A stretch of 45,636 nucleotides of DNA from Symploca sp. SIO2E9 (GTDB taxonomy: Bacteria; Cyanobacteriota; Cyanobacteriia; Cyanobacteriales; Coleofasciculaceae). The translations under genes and the position numbers were made by a program. Below the pieces are notes generated by a model, which ran no database searches, had not been told where the DNA came from, and worked only from the letters and a program-made list of their open reading frames with translations. The stretch is from assembly GCA_010692645.1 (NCBI GenBank), contig JAAHGS010000046.1, forward strand, positions 1 to 45,636, written 5' to 3'. Shown here piece by piece: positions 16,895-26,155 of the stretch; position 1 is the first letter of the stretch, and every line of letters starts with the position of its first letter.

Positions 16895-18223
16895 ATGATC
16901 AATCAAGAAGAATTCAACAATATATTTGAGAGAGAACTGAACCGGAGAGAGAGACAAGTGTTGTTAGATTTCTTGGCTGGAAAGAGAGACTCAGAAATCC
17001 AAAAGAAACTGGAGGTAACAAGTTGTGCGACGGTAAGAAAGCATTTATCGAAGGCAGCACGTCAGTTTCAAATAAACCCTAATGGATTTTCATACCGTGA
17101 TAAATTAGTTGAAATATTCCATAAGTATAAGCCTGATTTAATCTGTTCTAACCTACTACAAAAGTATTGTCTTCTTAAGTCACCATCTCAGTTACGATAT
17201 CCAGAAGGCCCAGAACGGGCAGATTCGTCCTTTTATGTGAGACTTATCCCTACTGAGGATATTTGTTTTGATGAAATTAAAAAACCAGGGGCATTAGTTC
17301 GGATTAGATCACCAAAAGAAATGGGAAAAACTTCACTGCTAAATCAAATTATTGATCAGGCAAAGAAATATAATTATTACCCGGTTTACTTGGATGTCAG
17401 TCAAATAGAAACGGAAAGGTTGATGAGGGGGCCGAGAGAATTTTTACGCGGATTTTATGCCTATGCTGTTGAAGAGCTACAGCAAGCAAATATACCGGCT
17501 TTAAAAGAGTGGCATAAAGATACTCCTATCATGCTTAGCTGTACTAGCCAATTTCAAACACTTTTAAGAAAATTAGATGCTGTTCTAGTTTTGGTTTTAG
17601 ATGGAGTAGATAAGGTGTTTAAGCACCAAGAAATCTATCAAGATTTTTTTCCAATGCTGAGAAATTGGCATGAGAGAGCTAATACATCAGAGACTTGGGA
17701 AAAACTGCGGTTGATAGTAGCATATTCTACAGAAGATTATGGAGAATTAGATCTTAATCAATCTCCATTTAACGTGGGATTACCAATTCAATTAGATGAA
17801 TTGACGAAAGAACAGTTAAATAATTTAGCATTTATTTATGGAGTAGACAAGGAAGTTATACCCCCCCTAATGTCACTGGTTGGAGGACATCCCTATTTGG
17901 TTCGTTTGGCACTTTATCATCTGGCGCGTAGAGATATAACAATTGAACAGTTACTACAATACGCCCCGAGTGGAGCAATAATTTATAATCAACATTTACA
18001 TCGATATTTGGATATCTTGAAACAAAATAAAGAATTAGAAGCAGTCTTTAAACAAATAGTTTGTTCTCCTACACCAGTAAAATTGGAACGAAAAACTAAG
18101 CAGGTATATCAGTTAGATAGTATGGGCTTAATTAAGCAGGAATATGATCAAAAGCAATCCTGTGTTGTTGTAAAACCACGTTGTAATTTATATCGACTGT
18201 ATTTTTGCGATCGCTTGTCTTAA
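16895..18223 (+). CDS. HTH (VMAP-type) - AAA-like ATPase
   Basis: Residues about 10-80 of this 442-residue protein form a LuxR-like HTH of the kind at the N-terminus of cyanobacterial vWA-MoxR-associated proteins (FERELNRRERQVLLDFLAGK, then ATVRKHLSKAARQFQI). An AAA-like STAND-type NTPase follows, with Walker A SPKEMGKTS (139-147) and Walker B LVLVLDGVDK (231-240), then the sensor-like region GGHPYLVRLALYHLARRDI and a winged-helix tail (YQLDSMGLIKQE). Such proteins are thought to be NTP-dependent switches in signalling or conflict systems. The stop is 22 bases before the AAA-WD40 gene, so the two are almost surely co-transcribed. The ATG at 16895 follows the palindrome pair. DNA in this block is A/T-rich compared with its neighbours. 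Confidence 0.85.
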   Translation: MINQEEFNNIFERELNRRERQVLLDFLAGKRDSEIQKKLEVTSCATVRKHLSKAARQFQINPNGFSYRDKLVEIFHKYKPDLICSNLLQKYCLLKSPSQLRYPEGPERADSSFYVRLIPTEDICFDEIKKPGALVRIRSPKEMGKTSLLNQIIDQAKKYNYYPVYLDVSQIETERLMRGPREFLRGFYAYAVEELQQANIPALKEWHKDTPIMLSCTSQFQTLLRKLDAVLVLVLDGVDKVFKHQEIYQDFFPMLRNWHERANTSETWEKLRLIVAYSTEDYGELDLNQSPFNVGLPIQLDELTKEQLNNLAFIYGVDKEVIPPLMSLVGGHPYLVRLALYHLARRDITIEQLLQYAPSGAIIYNQHLHRYLDILKQNKELEAVFKQIVCSPTPVKLERKTKQVYQLDSMGLIKQEYDQKQSCVVVKPRCNLYRLYFCDRLS

Positions 18224-18245
18224 ATAAAGGTTTAAAACTGTTTCT

Positions 18246-21200
18246 ATGTTAGTTAGTAACTATTACAAAATTGGTGGTAGTTTAAATTTCAATAACTCCA
18301 CCTATGTAGTCCGAAAAGCAGATCGAGAAATAGTTAAGGAATTAAAAGATCAAGAATATTGTTTGGTCTTAAACTCGCGGCAGACAGGTAAGTCGAGCTT
18401 GCGGGTAAGAACAGCAAAAATATTATGTTCCGAAGGTTTCAAATGCGCTTCGGTCGATTTAACAGTAATTGGCACTAATTACAGCCCAGAGCAGTGGTAT
18501 AGGGGATTCGCATTTGAGCTGTTTAACGCCTTGGAGTTAGATGTTGAGTTAGATTTTGATCTCTGGTGGCAGAAGTACCAATTCTTGACTGAGGTACAGC
18601 GCTTGAGGAAGTTCATCGAGTCAGTGCTGCTGGAGTTTCCACAAAAAAATATAGTTATTTTTATTGATGAAATTGATAGCATTATCAAAATTGACTTTAA
18701 AGATGACTTTTTTGCTTTGATACGAGCTTGTTATAACCGACGAACGGAGAATCCAGAATACAATCGTCTAATTTTTTGTCTGTTGGGAGTAGTGACACCA
18801 ACAGATTTGATTCAGGATAAACAGCGCACGCCGTTTAATATTGGTCGTTTCATTGAGTTAACTGGATTTACATTTGAGGAAGCAAAAGATTCTTTAATTT
18901 CAGGATTAGAGGGGAAGGTAAAAAATCCTCAAGAAGTTTTACAAAAGGTGTTATTTTGGACTAGAGGACAACCGTTTCTCACCCAGAAGTTGTGCAGTTT
19001 AATTGCTCAAAAAGCAGAAACTAGCAGTCCTAATATTGATAAGTTTGTTCAAGAGAACATCATCCAAAATTGGGAATCTCAGGATGTACCAGAGCATTTA
19101 CAGACGATACGTAATCGCATACTCAGGAATGAAAAGTTTGCAGGTGCTTTGTTAGTACTTTATCAGAAAATACTACAGCAAGGAGATATTCCCGCTCATA
19201 ACAGTCCAGAACAAATTCACTTGCAGTTATCAGGAATTATTAAAAAATATCAAGGAAAGTTAGTAATTTATAATCCAATCTATAAAGATATTTTCAACAA
19301 AAAGTGGATTGAAAATGAGTTGTATAAATTACGACCCTATGCTGAGGCAATTAAGAATTGGTTAGAGTCCAAATATCAGGATAATTCGCAGCTATTACGT
19401 AGCCATGAGTTACAATTTGCCCTGGCATGGGCAGCAGAAAAAAGCTTAGGTTATCAGGATCGTCAGTTTCTAACTGCTAGCCTGGAGTTGGAAAGATTGG
19501 AGGCTGAACGCGCTGCCGAGATAGAAAGAAGAGAACGAAAAGTAGCAATATTAGAAGCTAAAATAGCTAAGGATGCAGAACTAATTGCTAAAGAGTCAGT
19601 AGCCAAATTAGACAAAGCCAATCACATCTTGACAAAAGCGCAACAGAAAGCCAAGTGGACGATTCGTATCGGTTTGACAGTACTGAGTGCAGCTTTTCTA
19701 ACATCGGTAGTACTTGGAATAACAACAAATATACAAGTTAAAACTGCAAATACTATCCTAGAATTGGAAACAGAAGCTAGAGATGCTCAGCAACAATTTG
19801 AATCCAATCAACTTGAAGCCTTACGGATAGCAGTGCAGTCTGGAAAAAGATTGAAAGAATTTGTCAAGGACGGTGATTTACGCGATGGGCTGTTAATCAA
19901 AGATTATCCTACTATAGCCCCAATATTAACTCTCCAGCAAATTCTCGACCAAATTCAGGAGCAAAAACGAATTCAAGCGCATGAGCGCGAGGTCAAGGAT
20001 GTCAGTTTCAGTCCCGATGGGAAGTATTTAGTCACAGCCGCAGAGGACAAGACTGCGAGATTATGGGATTTAGAGGGTATCCAGTTAGCAGTATTTGAAG
20101 GACACAAAGACACGGTTGATAGTGTTAGTTTCAGTCCCGATGGTAAAACAATTGCTACTGGCAGTTGGGATAAAACAGTTAAACTTTGGAATAGGGATGG
20201 TGAAGAACTCAAAACTCTTCAGGGACATGAAGATAGGGTTCTGAGCGTCAGTTTCAGTCCTGATGGGAAGTATTTGGTCACTGCCTCAAGGGACAAGACT
20301 GCGAGATTATGGGATTTACAGGGTATCCAGTTAGCAGTATTTAGAGGACACAAAGACACGGTTGATAGTGTTAGTTTCAGTCCCGATGGTAAAACAATTG
20401 CTACTGGCAGTTGGGATAAAACAGTTAAACTTTGGAATAGAGATGGTGAAGAACTCAAAACTTTTCAGGGACATGAAGATAGGGTTAGGAATGTCAGTTT
20501 CAGTCCCGATGGCAATACAATTGCTACCGTTTCAGACGACCTTACTGCACGTTTATGGGATTTGCAAGGCAATCAGAAAGTAGCACTTATAGGGCATCAG
20601 AACAGGATCGTGGATGTTAGTTTCAGTCCCGATGGGCAGCAACTAGCAACTTCTTCAGATGATAGTACTGCGAGATTATGGAATTTGCAGGGTATCCAGT
20701 TAGCACTATTTAGAGGACATAAAGATACGGTTACAAGTGTCAGCTTCAACCCCGATGGACGACTGCTAGCCACTAGCTCATATGACCGCACGATCAGGAT
20801 ATGGAACTTAAAGAGCAAGCAACTAATGAAATTTCAAAAGCTTAAGCCTGCGATTAGGAGCTTGAGTTTCAGCCCTGATGGAAAACTGTTAGCTACTGGC
20901 TCAAACGATGGCAATGTAAAATTATGGGATTTGCAGGGTAAAATAGTAAGGGTATTTACGAGTAATAAAGGAGAGCCAGCACATCAGGGGAGGGTCAGAA
21001 GTGTCAGTTTCAGCCCTGATGGTCAGTACTTAGTTACTGCTTCAGACGAGCCCATCGCGCGCTTATGGGATTTGCAGGGTAATCAACTGGTGGAATTTAA
21101 AGGGCATGGGGCTGAGGTTAAGAGCGTTAGCTTCAGTCCCGATGGAAAACTGGTAGCTACCGCCTCGAATGACAGCAAGGCAAGGTTATGGAACTTGCAA

Positions 21201-21899
21201 GGTAATAAGCTGATGGAATTTAAAGGGCATGAGTCTGAGGTTAAGAGCGTTACATTCAGTCCCGATGGAAAGTACCTAGCTACAGCATTAAAGGACGGCA
21301 CGGCAAGGTTATGGGACTTGCAAGGTAATGAGCTGGTGGTATTTAGAGGGCATAAGGCTGAGGTTAAGAGCGTTACATTCAGTCCCGATGGAAAGTACTT
21401 AGCTACAGCATCAAAGGACAGCACGGCAAGGTTATGGGACTTGCAAGGTAATGAGCTGGTGGTATTTAGAGGGCATGAGAATGAACTTAGGGACGTCAGT
21501 TTCAGTCCCAATGAAAAGTACCTAGCAACCTCCTCAATCGACCGCACCGTAAAGTTATGGGACTTGCAAGGTAATGAGCTGACAACACTCAGAGGGCATC
21601 AGAATACAGTCTGGAGAATCAGTTTCAGTCCTGATGGGAAATACTTAGCCAGCGCCTCAGACGATGGTACTGTCAAAATATGGAAAAGCCTAGATACATT
21701 ACTGGCAGAGGGTTGTGATTGGCTGCATGAATATTTGAAGATCAATTCTAATGTGAGTCAAAGCAATCAACATTTGTGCGGTGACTCTTTCCCAATGCAA
21801 GATCCCAGTTATTTTACGAATTGGGACAAGCCCTATCAACCCTCAAAACCCCAAATCTGCCTTAGCCGTCTCCGCCGCCGCAAAAACTTCCTCATCTGA
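18246..21899 (+). CDS. AAA-like (STAND-type) NTPase with transmembrane segment and 14 WD40 repeats
   Basis: This 1217-residue protein begins with an AAA-like NTPase: Walker A NSRQTGKSS (43-51), Walker B IVIFIDEID (136-144), sensor region FWTRGQPFLTQKLCSLIAQ. A charged coiled-coil (about 405-465), one transmembrane segment (IGLTVLSAAFLTSVVLGI, about 474-492) and a short linker lead to 14 WD40 repeats (about 580-1150), enough for two seven-bladed propellers. Several repeats are nearly identical in DNA (see 19980-20470). The NTPase should be cytoplasmic; which side the propellers face is uncertain. It pairs with the HTH-AAA gene 22 bases upstream. The last about 19 residues read into the 3' end of the opposing HerA-like gene, so its natural C-terminus may have been displaced. 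Function is inferred as signal-dependent switch or conflict effector. Confidence 0.9.
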   Translation: MLVSNYYKIGGSLNFNNSTYVVRKADREIVKELKDQEYCLVLNSRQTGKSSLRVRTAKILCSEGFKCASVDLTVIGTNYSPEQWYRGFAFELFNALELDVELDFDLWWQKYQFLTEVQRLRKFIESVLLEFPQKNIVIFIDEIDSIIKIDFKDDFFALIRACYNRRTENPEYNRLIFCLLGVVTPTDLIQDKQRTPFNIGRFIELTGFTFEEAKDSLISGLEGKVKNPQEVLQKVLFWTRGQPFLTQKLCSLIAQKAETSSPNIDKFVQENIIQNWESQDVPEHLQTIRNRILRNEKFAGALLVLYQKILQQGDIPAHNSPEQIHLQLSGIIKKYQGKLVIYNPIYKDIFNKKWIENELYKLRPYAEAIKNWLESKYQDNSQLLRSHELQFALAWAAEKSLGYQDRQFLTASLELERLEAERAAEIERRERKVAILEAKIAKDAELIAKESVAKLDKANHILTKAQQKAKWTIRIGLTVLSAAFLTSVVLGITTNIQVKTANTILELETEARDAQQQFESNQLEALRIAVQSGKRLKEFVKDGDLRDGLLIKDYPTIAPILTLQQILDQIQEQKRIQAHEREVKDVSFSPDGKYLVTAAEDKTARLWDLEGIQLAVFEGHKDTVDSVSFSPDGKTIATGSWDKTVKLWNRDGEELKTLQGHEDRVLSVSFSPDGKYLVTASRDKTARLWDLQGIQLAVFRGHKDTVDSVSFSPDGKTIATGSWDKTVKLWNRDGEELKTFQGHEDRVRNVSFSPDGNTIATVSDDLTARLWDLQGNQKVALIGHQNRIVDVSFSPDGQQLATSSDDSTARLWNLQGIQLALFRGHKDTVTSVSFNPDGRLLATSSYDRTIRIWNLKSKQLMKFQKLKPAIRSLSFSPDGKLLATGSNDGNVKLWDLQGKIVRVFTSNKGEPAHQGRVRSVSFSPDGQYLVTASDEPIARLWDLQGNQLVEFKGHGAEVKSVSFSPDGKLVATASNDSKARLWNLQGNKLMEFKGHESEVKSVTFSPDGKYLATALKDGTARLWDLQGNELVVFRGHKAEVKSVTFSPDGKYLATASKDSTARLWDLQGNELVVFRGHENELRDVSFSPNEKYLATSSIDRTVKLWDLQGNELTTLRGHQNTVWRISFSPDGKYLASASDDGTVKIWKSLDTLLAEGCDWLHEYLKINSNVSQSNQHLCGDSFPMQDPSYFTNWDKPYQPSKPQICLSRLRRRKNFLI
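19980..20470. repeat. 246-bp near-identical tandem duplication in the WD40 array
   Basis: Repeats 1-2 (about 19985-20225) and 3-4 (about 20231-20470) are almost the same in DNA, offset by 246 bases (two 41-codon units). A second recent duplication, of one 123-base unit, lies at about 21240-21480 (repeats 11 and 12). Elsewhere in the array the repeats differ more. Such identity implies recent copying or active gene conversion. Confidence 0.85.
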
Positions 21900-23546
21900 C
21901 TTTTCTTGCCAAGAAGTATCCCCAATTTCCTCATAGAATTTCTGGTCATAGGCACGAGTTCTTACTACCACAGGCATCGGCACCGCATGACCTAAAATTA
22001 AAGCTTGTTGTTTAGAATCTAGTTTGGCTAATACTGAACGTAGACTTTGCCCTCCAGAAACCCCTGTAAAGATTGCCTCAATATCCTTATCATCATTAAG
22101 CAAACAGGTAATGCGAGTACCAACCTGAGACATCACCTCATTATCAATCCCAGAAGGACGCTGATCCACCACCAGTAAGGTAACAAAGTACTTGCGCATC
22201 TCGCGAGCAATAATCCCAAAAATAGTCTGGCGCACGGTAGCTGGATCAAGGAAGCGGTGTGCTTCTTCAATGGTAATTACTAAAGGACGAGGTCGATCGC
22301 TAGGATTTTTCGACTGCAAAAACTTCTCAGCTTTACGTACATAGCTACTATGGATGCGGCGAGTCATCAAATTGGCTGCCAACATATAGGAAAGCATATT
22401 AGACTGAGAACCAAATTCCACCACCACATGCTTACCCGCGTCTAGAGATTGTAAAATTCGGTCTACATAATTGTGCGGACAAGCAGTGCGCATGTATTTT
22501 AATTCATCCAGACGCAATAGTTTGCGCTGCAGCGCCATAATTGAGGACTTATTACCTCGTTTTTCGTCACAAAACTCCTGGATTTCTTCATTAGTCATCG
22601 CTAATAACTGCACCATCCAGGATTTGCCAAACTCATTGCGCAGAATTATCGCATTTTCTAGACTCGCCTCGGAAAGATTTAACTCTCCCCGCACCAGCAT
22701 GATATCTTCAACTTCAATTTGGTCATAGCTGAGAAAAAGTTCATGGGCATCTCGAATACCACGGCGTCTAGTAGAATCAGGATCGAGGGTATAAACTTCC
22801 ACCTGGTTAGGAAATAGCTGCCGCAAGCCCTTAACGGTACTAAATTGCTTACCTTCAGAAACAGCTTCCCAACCGTATTCCGAATGCATATCAAAAATCA
22901 AATTAACTGCCGCCTGCTTGCGGATAATCCCCGATAGCAGTAGCCTAGTCAGGAAAGATTTACCAGTTCCAGACTTACCAAAGACACCGTTGCTACGTTC
23001 CACAAAGCGGTCCAGGTCAATGCATATCGGCACATCCATATCAAGAGGTTGACCAATAGCAAAATTGCGGCGCTGAGGGTCATCTTCCCAACCAAAGACA
23101 GCACGGAAATCGCGATCGCTAGCATCGAAAACTTGGGAGAAGTGGCTGGGAATAGTCTTGACTGGTAGCAATTCCATCTCTTCACTACTGTGAGCTTGGA
23201 AAGAGGCTAAGGAACTATCACTCTTAGGTGTAACATTTTGCTTTTCCACCGCTTGCGGAGTAAACATCAGCATCGGCGTCAGATTAACCGTGCCAAAGGT
23301 ACCACTACCAGCTAGGACTTCTCGCAAAAAATCATCATTAGGATCAGGGGGATTAGCCAAAATCCGCTGACTAGAGGTGCCCAAGGATACATCAGTAAGC
23401 ATACAGAAAAAACGCGATCGCATCCCCTGTACGACTAAAAATTTTCCCACTCGCATATCTTCAACAGAGACATCGGGATGCAATCGCACTTCTAATCCCG
23501 AGGAGAGGGAACCTTGAATTACTGAGCCTAGTGGTTCATGGTTCAT
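21843..23546 (-). CDS. HerA-like DNA-translocase ATPase (DUF87)
   Basis: From the ATG at 23546 the product has 567 residues: an N-terminal HAS-barrel-like domain (GSVIQGSLSSGLEVRL to FFCMLTDV), then a HerA/FtsK-type ATPase with Walker A GKSGTGKS (190-197), LIFDMHSEYGW, and Walker B PLVITIEEAHRFLDP followed by the R-finger and sensor part (VDQRPSGIDNEVMSQVG). HerA-type ATPases form hexamers that move DNA or act with nucleases such as NurA; no nuclease partner is adjacent. I choose MNHEPLG because the HAS-barrel begins right after it. That start codon lies in an ATGAACC heptamer repeat. The 3' end overlaps the opposing WD40 gene by 57 bases. Confidence 0.88.
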   Translation of the reverse strand: MNHEPLGSVIQGSLSSGLEVRLHPDVSVEDMRVGKFLVVQGMRSRFFCMLTDVSLGTSSQRILANPPDPNDDFLREVLAGSGTFGTVNLTPMLMFTPQAVEKQNVTPKSDSSLASFQAHSSEEMELLPVKTIPSHFSQVFDASDRDFRAVFGWEDDPQRRNFAIGQPLDMDVPICIDLDRFVERSNGVFGKSGTGKSFLTRLLLSGIIRKQAAVNLIFDMHSEYGWEAVSEGKQFSTVKGLRQLFPNQVEVYTLDPDSTRRRGIRDAHELFLSYDQIEVEDIMLVRGELNLSEASLENAIILRNEFGKSWMVQLLAMTNEEIQEFCDEKRGNKSSIMALQRKLLRLDELKYMRTACPHNYVDRILQSLDAGKHVVVEFGSQSNMLSYMLAANLMTRRIHSSYVRKAEKFLQSKNPSDRPRPLVITIEEAHRFLDPATVRQTIFGIIAREMRKYFVTLLVVDQRPSGIDNEVMSQVGTRITCLLNDDKDIEAIFTGVSGGQSLRSVLAKLDSKQQALILGHAVPMPVVVRTRAYDQKFYEEIGDTSWQEKSDEEVFAAAETAKADLGF

Positions 23547-23590
23547 AGTACGCGCTCCGCACATGCTGCGCAAACATAGTTCATGGCAAT
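23533..23590. repeat. Heptamer/palindrome repeat unit, copy 1, supplies the HerA-like start codon
   Basis: GGTTCATGGTTCATAGTACG, then CATGCTGCGCAAACATAG and TTCATGG, match in reverse complement the unit at 36675-36747. The two ATGAACC heptamers give the HerA-like gene its start codon and residues 1-4. Confidence 0.7.
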
Positions 23591-23640
23591 CAACAATGAA
23601 CAATCAACAGTGATGTTTGGAATGCCCTCCATCAACGTAG

Positions 23641-23698
23641 GGGCGCACCGCAGTGCGCCCGAAGATGTCAATCAATGCGCCCGAAGATGTCAATCAAT
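23641..23698. repeat. GC hairpin plus 22-bp tandem repeat at the GST 3' end
   Basis: GGGCGCAC and GTGCGCCC (23641-23660) form an 8-bp stem. A 22-base unit beginning GCGCCCGAAGATGTC is then repeated exactly at 23655-23676 and 23677-23698. The GST stop codon (23690-23692) lies in the second unit. The hairpin resembles the one at 45590-45616. Confidence 0.85.
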
Positions 23699-24481
23699 CT
23701 GAATCGATTGCGGTGATGAACCAGTTGTGCCGTTGGAGTCCAAGGGCTTACGATAGTCAGCATAAAGGCGATCGCGCCACTCGAAAAATGTTTCATAGAA
23801 ACTATTATCAGCCAAACCGGGAATTCCTTTACCTTTAAGTTCCTCGGATAAATCTAGGTAGGAACCAGTAGGAATCTTCAGCAGCAGGCTCAAGCCAGCT
23901 ACCGCCAAATCAGCTAAACAAGGGGTATCACCTACTAGATAAGGATTATCTACTAGTAATAAACTCAAGGCTTCCAAGTCTTGCTTGAGGGCGTCTTTTG
24001 CTTCTTTGATCTCATCTTTACCAAAACCTACACCAGTACCCACAAGCTCAAGCAATTCTGGAGGTACAGCACCAACTATATTTTTAAGTAAATCAGGCGT
24101 CTGATTGGGCAAAAATGATGTCCGGAAGCTGGGATTTTGGCTCAATGCCCCATAGAGTGCTTTTCGACTTTTAATGCCAATTGACTCATCTGCCCACTCT
24201 TCCATCAGTAAGCACAATGCCCTCTGTTTGGGTTCTGTGGGAATCAGGGGTTTTTCTGGATAAGTTTTATCCAAATACATGGCGATAGCTGTTGAATCGC
24301 CAATCACCGTATCCCCATCTTTGAGTACCGGCACCTTGGTTTGACCAGATATTTTGAAAACTTCTAACTGTCCTACTCCAGGCTTTACCTCAATCTTGCG
24401 ATAATCTAGCCCTTTGTAATCTAGGATTAGTCGCACCTTTTCAGAGTATTGCGACAGTTCAACTTGGTACAACTCCAGCAT
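23690..24481 (-). CDS. Glutathione S-transferase family protein
   Basis: This 263-residue cytosolic protein has a thioredoxin-fold N-terminal domain (MLELYQVELSQYSEKVRLILDYKG, cis-Pro in TKVPVLKDGDTVIGDSTAIAMYLD) and an all-helical C-terminal domain with the N-capping Asp region (LVGDTPCLADLAVAGLSLLL). It probably conjugates or reduces electrophiles with glutathione. The catalytic position holds Ser in QYSEKVR, as in Ser/Cys-type and omega-like GSTs. The ATG at 24481 is preceded by GAGGCCGACA on its own strand. The MBL-fold gene ends 81 bases upstream, so a shared transcript is possible. The last two codons and stop lie in a 22-bp tandem repeat. Confidence 0.9.
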   Translation of the reverse strand: MLELYQVELSQYSEKVRLILDYKGLDYRKIEVKPGVGQLEVFKISGQTKVPVLKDGDTVIGDSTAIAMYLDKTYPEKPLIPTEPKQRALCLLMEEWADESIGIKSRKALYGALSQNPSFRTSFLPNQTPDLLKNIVGAVPPELLELVGTGVGFGKDEIKEAKDALKQDLEALSLLLVDNPYLVGDTPCLADLAVAGLSLLLKIPTGSYLDLSEELKGKGIPGLADNSFYETFFEWRDRLYADYRKPLDSNGTTGSSPQSIQID

Positions 24482-24562
24482 TGTCGGCCTCCTCTTTACC
24501 TTGGCAACATTGTCAATTTAGCGCTTTGGGCTTAAAATCGGGGAATTTTTACAGTTCGGTAA

Positions 24563-25339
24563 TTACGACACTCCACTAGCTAACTTAACTTCCCAGGGCT
24601 TTCCTTGCTCAAGCTCAATCACCTGAGTTGCTAGGTTCCGCTGCTTTAATTGCGATCGCAATTCTTCCACACTCCCGCTAGTCTTGAGCAAAGAATTAAG
24701 CATTCCTTGATATTTCACCTCGCCTCCTGTCGCTGTCGGTAGAAACACTTGTGGTTTCACCCACTCAATCAGCTGTAGGGCTGTGGAATTCCCCTGGATG
24801 ATTGGACCTAATAGGGGCAATTCTATGCTAACTGCAGGGCTGATTACTACATCTACAGGAGCAAAATCTTTTAACTCAGAGGGAGGATAACCATGGGGTT
24901 CGTAGTACAGAGTTGTGTTATTATCTAATTGCTTGATAAGATAGGCGTTCTCTGTCTGTAAAAGCCCAATAGGTGCTCCTGGCAAGCTGGAAATCTCGAC
25001 TTGATTGGCTAAGGTGAAGGTCTGAGTAGGAATAAGAGTAGTTACTTGGGTATACCCCAACTGTTGTACCACTTTGGCAGCACTAATAGAACCAACAACA
25101 GGAATACTCCGGTCTAGCTTTTCGAGGGTTGGTTTATGGGCGTGGTCTTCTAGACCTTGGGAGAGGAGAATTAAATCAATCTGTTCAGGCAGTGAATCAA
25201 GTGCTTGTGGTTTTTCAGCTTTGAAGAACCAAGGAGCATTACCAAATACCAGAGAGCCAAGTAGCCAGGGGTCAATTAATATTCGCTGCTGTCCTAGTTC
25301 CAGTAGCCAGCTATTGGATCCAAAATAAGTTAGGCGCAT
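24563..25339 (-). CDS. MBL-fold (metallo-beta-lactamase-like) protein, partly degenerate active site
   Basis: The 258-residue protein has the MBL-fold layout of UlaG-like hydrolases: MRLTYFGSNSWLLELGQQRILIDPW, then LILLSQGLEDHAHKP, IPVVGS, and a late GGEV block. In active enzymes the second motif is HxHxDH. Here it reads SQGLEDH (D65 and H66 kept, the first two His replaced by Gln and Leu), so metal binding is probably weakened to one site or lost. Related cyanobacterial and plant proteins share this form. Start ATG 25339 gives the family-typical MRLTYFG. Substrate unknown. Confidence 0.85.
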   Translation of the reverse strand: MRLTYFGSNSWLLELGQQRILIDPWLLGSLVFGNAPWFFKAEKPQALDSLPEQIDLILLSQGLEDHAHKPTLEKLDRSIPVVGSISAAKVVQQLGYTQVTTLIPTQTFTLANQVEISSLPGAPIGLLQTENAYLIKQLDNNTTLYYEPHGYPPSELKDFAPVDVVISPAVSIELPLLGPIIQGNSTALQLIEWVKPQVFLPTATGGEVKYQGMLNSLLKTSGSVEELRSQLKQRNLATQVIELEQGKPWEVKLASGVS

Positions 25340-25560
25340 AAATATAAATTAGAAAACCATATTGACACTCTCACCCTACTCCGTAGAGGGTGGAAATTCC
25401 AAGCTCATCCATCGAGAATTACCGTCGATTAATTTCCCCACCCAGATAGCGGCACTTCAATACACTACTTCATAATTTATCTACAAAGATGTACTATACC
25501 ATTGTTTGGGAAACTTGATTCAAACATCATTGAGAAACACAATATTTCTACTGGTGCATT

Positions 25561-26049
25561 ATGACTTCTCACTCAATTGACATTCGTCCGGTGATACCTA
25601 ATGATGTACCTATTCTATTCGAGCTAATCATGGCTGTGGCTGACCATGAAAAACTCTCCCACAAGGTCACTGGCACATGCGAACAACTTCATAAAAGTTT
25701 ATTTGGTTCTTATCCTGATGCCGAGGCAATCCTTGCTTGCGTAAATGGTGTGCCGACTGGATTCGCTCTCTACTTCTTCAATTTCTCTGTTTATTTGATG
25801 AAACCAGGTTTATATTTAGAAGCTCTGTTTGTTCTACCTAACTATCGTCGTCAGGGTGTGGGCAGTAAAATTTTTGGCTATTTGGCAAAGATGGCAGTTG
25901 ATAAAGGCTGTGGACGATTAGAGTGGAGTGTGCTCAATGGGAATGAAAGTGCGATCGCCTTCTACAAACAGCAAGGCGCAACCTTTTTCCACGACTGGCG
26001 GATTTGTCGCTTAGCTGGTGATGCCTTAGCTGCATTCTCTTCAGCTTAA
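25561..26049 (+). CDS. GNAT acetyltransferase, diamine/spermidine acetyltransferase-like
   Basis: This 162-residue GNAT protein carries the acetyl-CoA loop RRQGVGS (96-102) and ends with FYKQQGATFFHDWRICRLAG. The layout GLYLEALFVLPNYRRQGVGS, then CGRLEWSVLNGNESAIAFYKQQGA, closely follows the SSAT/thialysine acetyltransferase family, which acetylates diamines and polyamines. Since polyamine genes lie 4-8 kb downstream, a polyamine or diamine substrate is a reasonable inference, though amino-acid analogues are possible. The start is ATG 25561; the 220-base spacer before it holds a 37-base motif (25450-25486) similar to one beside the polyamine operon start. Confidence 0.85.
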   Translation: MTSHSIDIRPVIPNDVPILFELIMAVADHEKLSHKVTGTCEQLHKSLFGSYPDAEAILACVNGVPTGFALYFFNFSVYLMKPGLYLEALFVLPNYRRQGVGSKIFGYLAKMAVDKGCGRLEWSVLNGNESAIAFYKQQGATFFHDWRICRLAGDALAAFSSA

Positions 26050-26155
26050 ATAGGTTTTTTTCCAAGTTTTAAGCCTTAGAATTGTTCTCTATATTAGCTT
26101 AGTGTTACATATTGAAATACGTAACTTGAGTTGACAGTTATCATTTTTATTGAGA

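Noticed and set aside
20219-21547. Minus-strand open frames rich in PSGLKLT repeats
   Set aside because: They are antisense shadows of the WD40 repeats.
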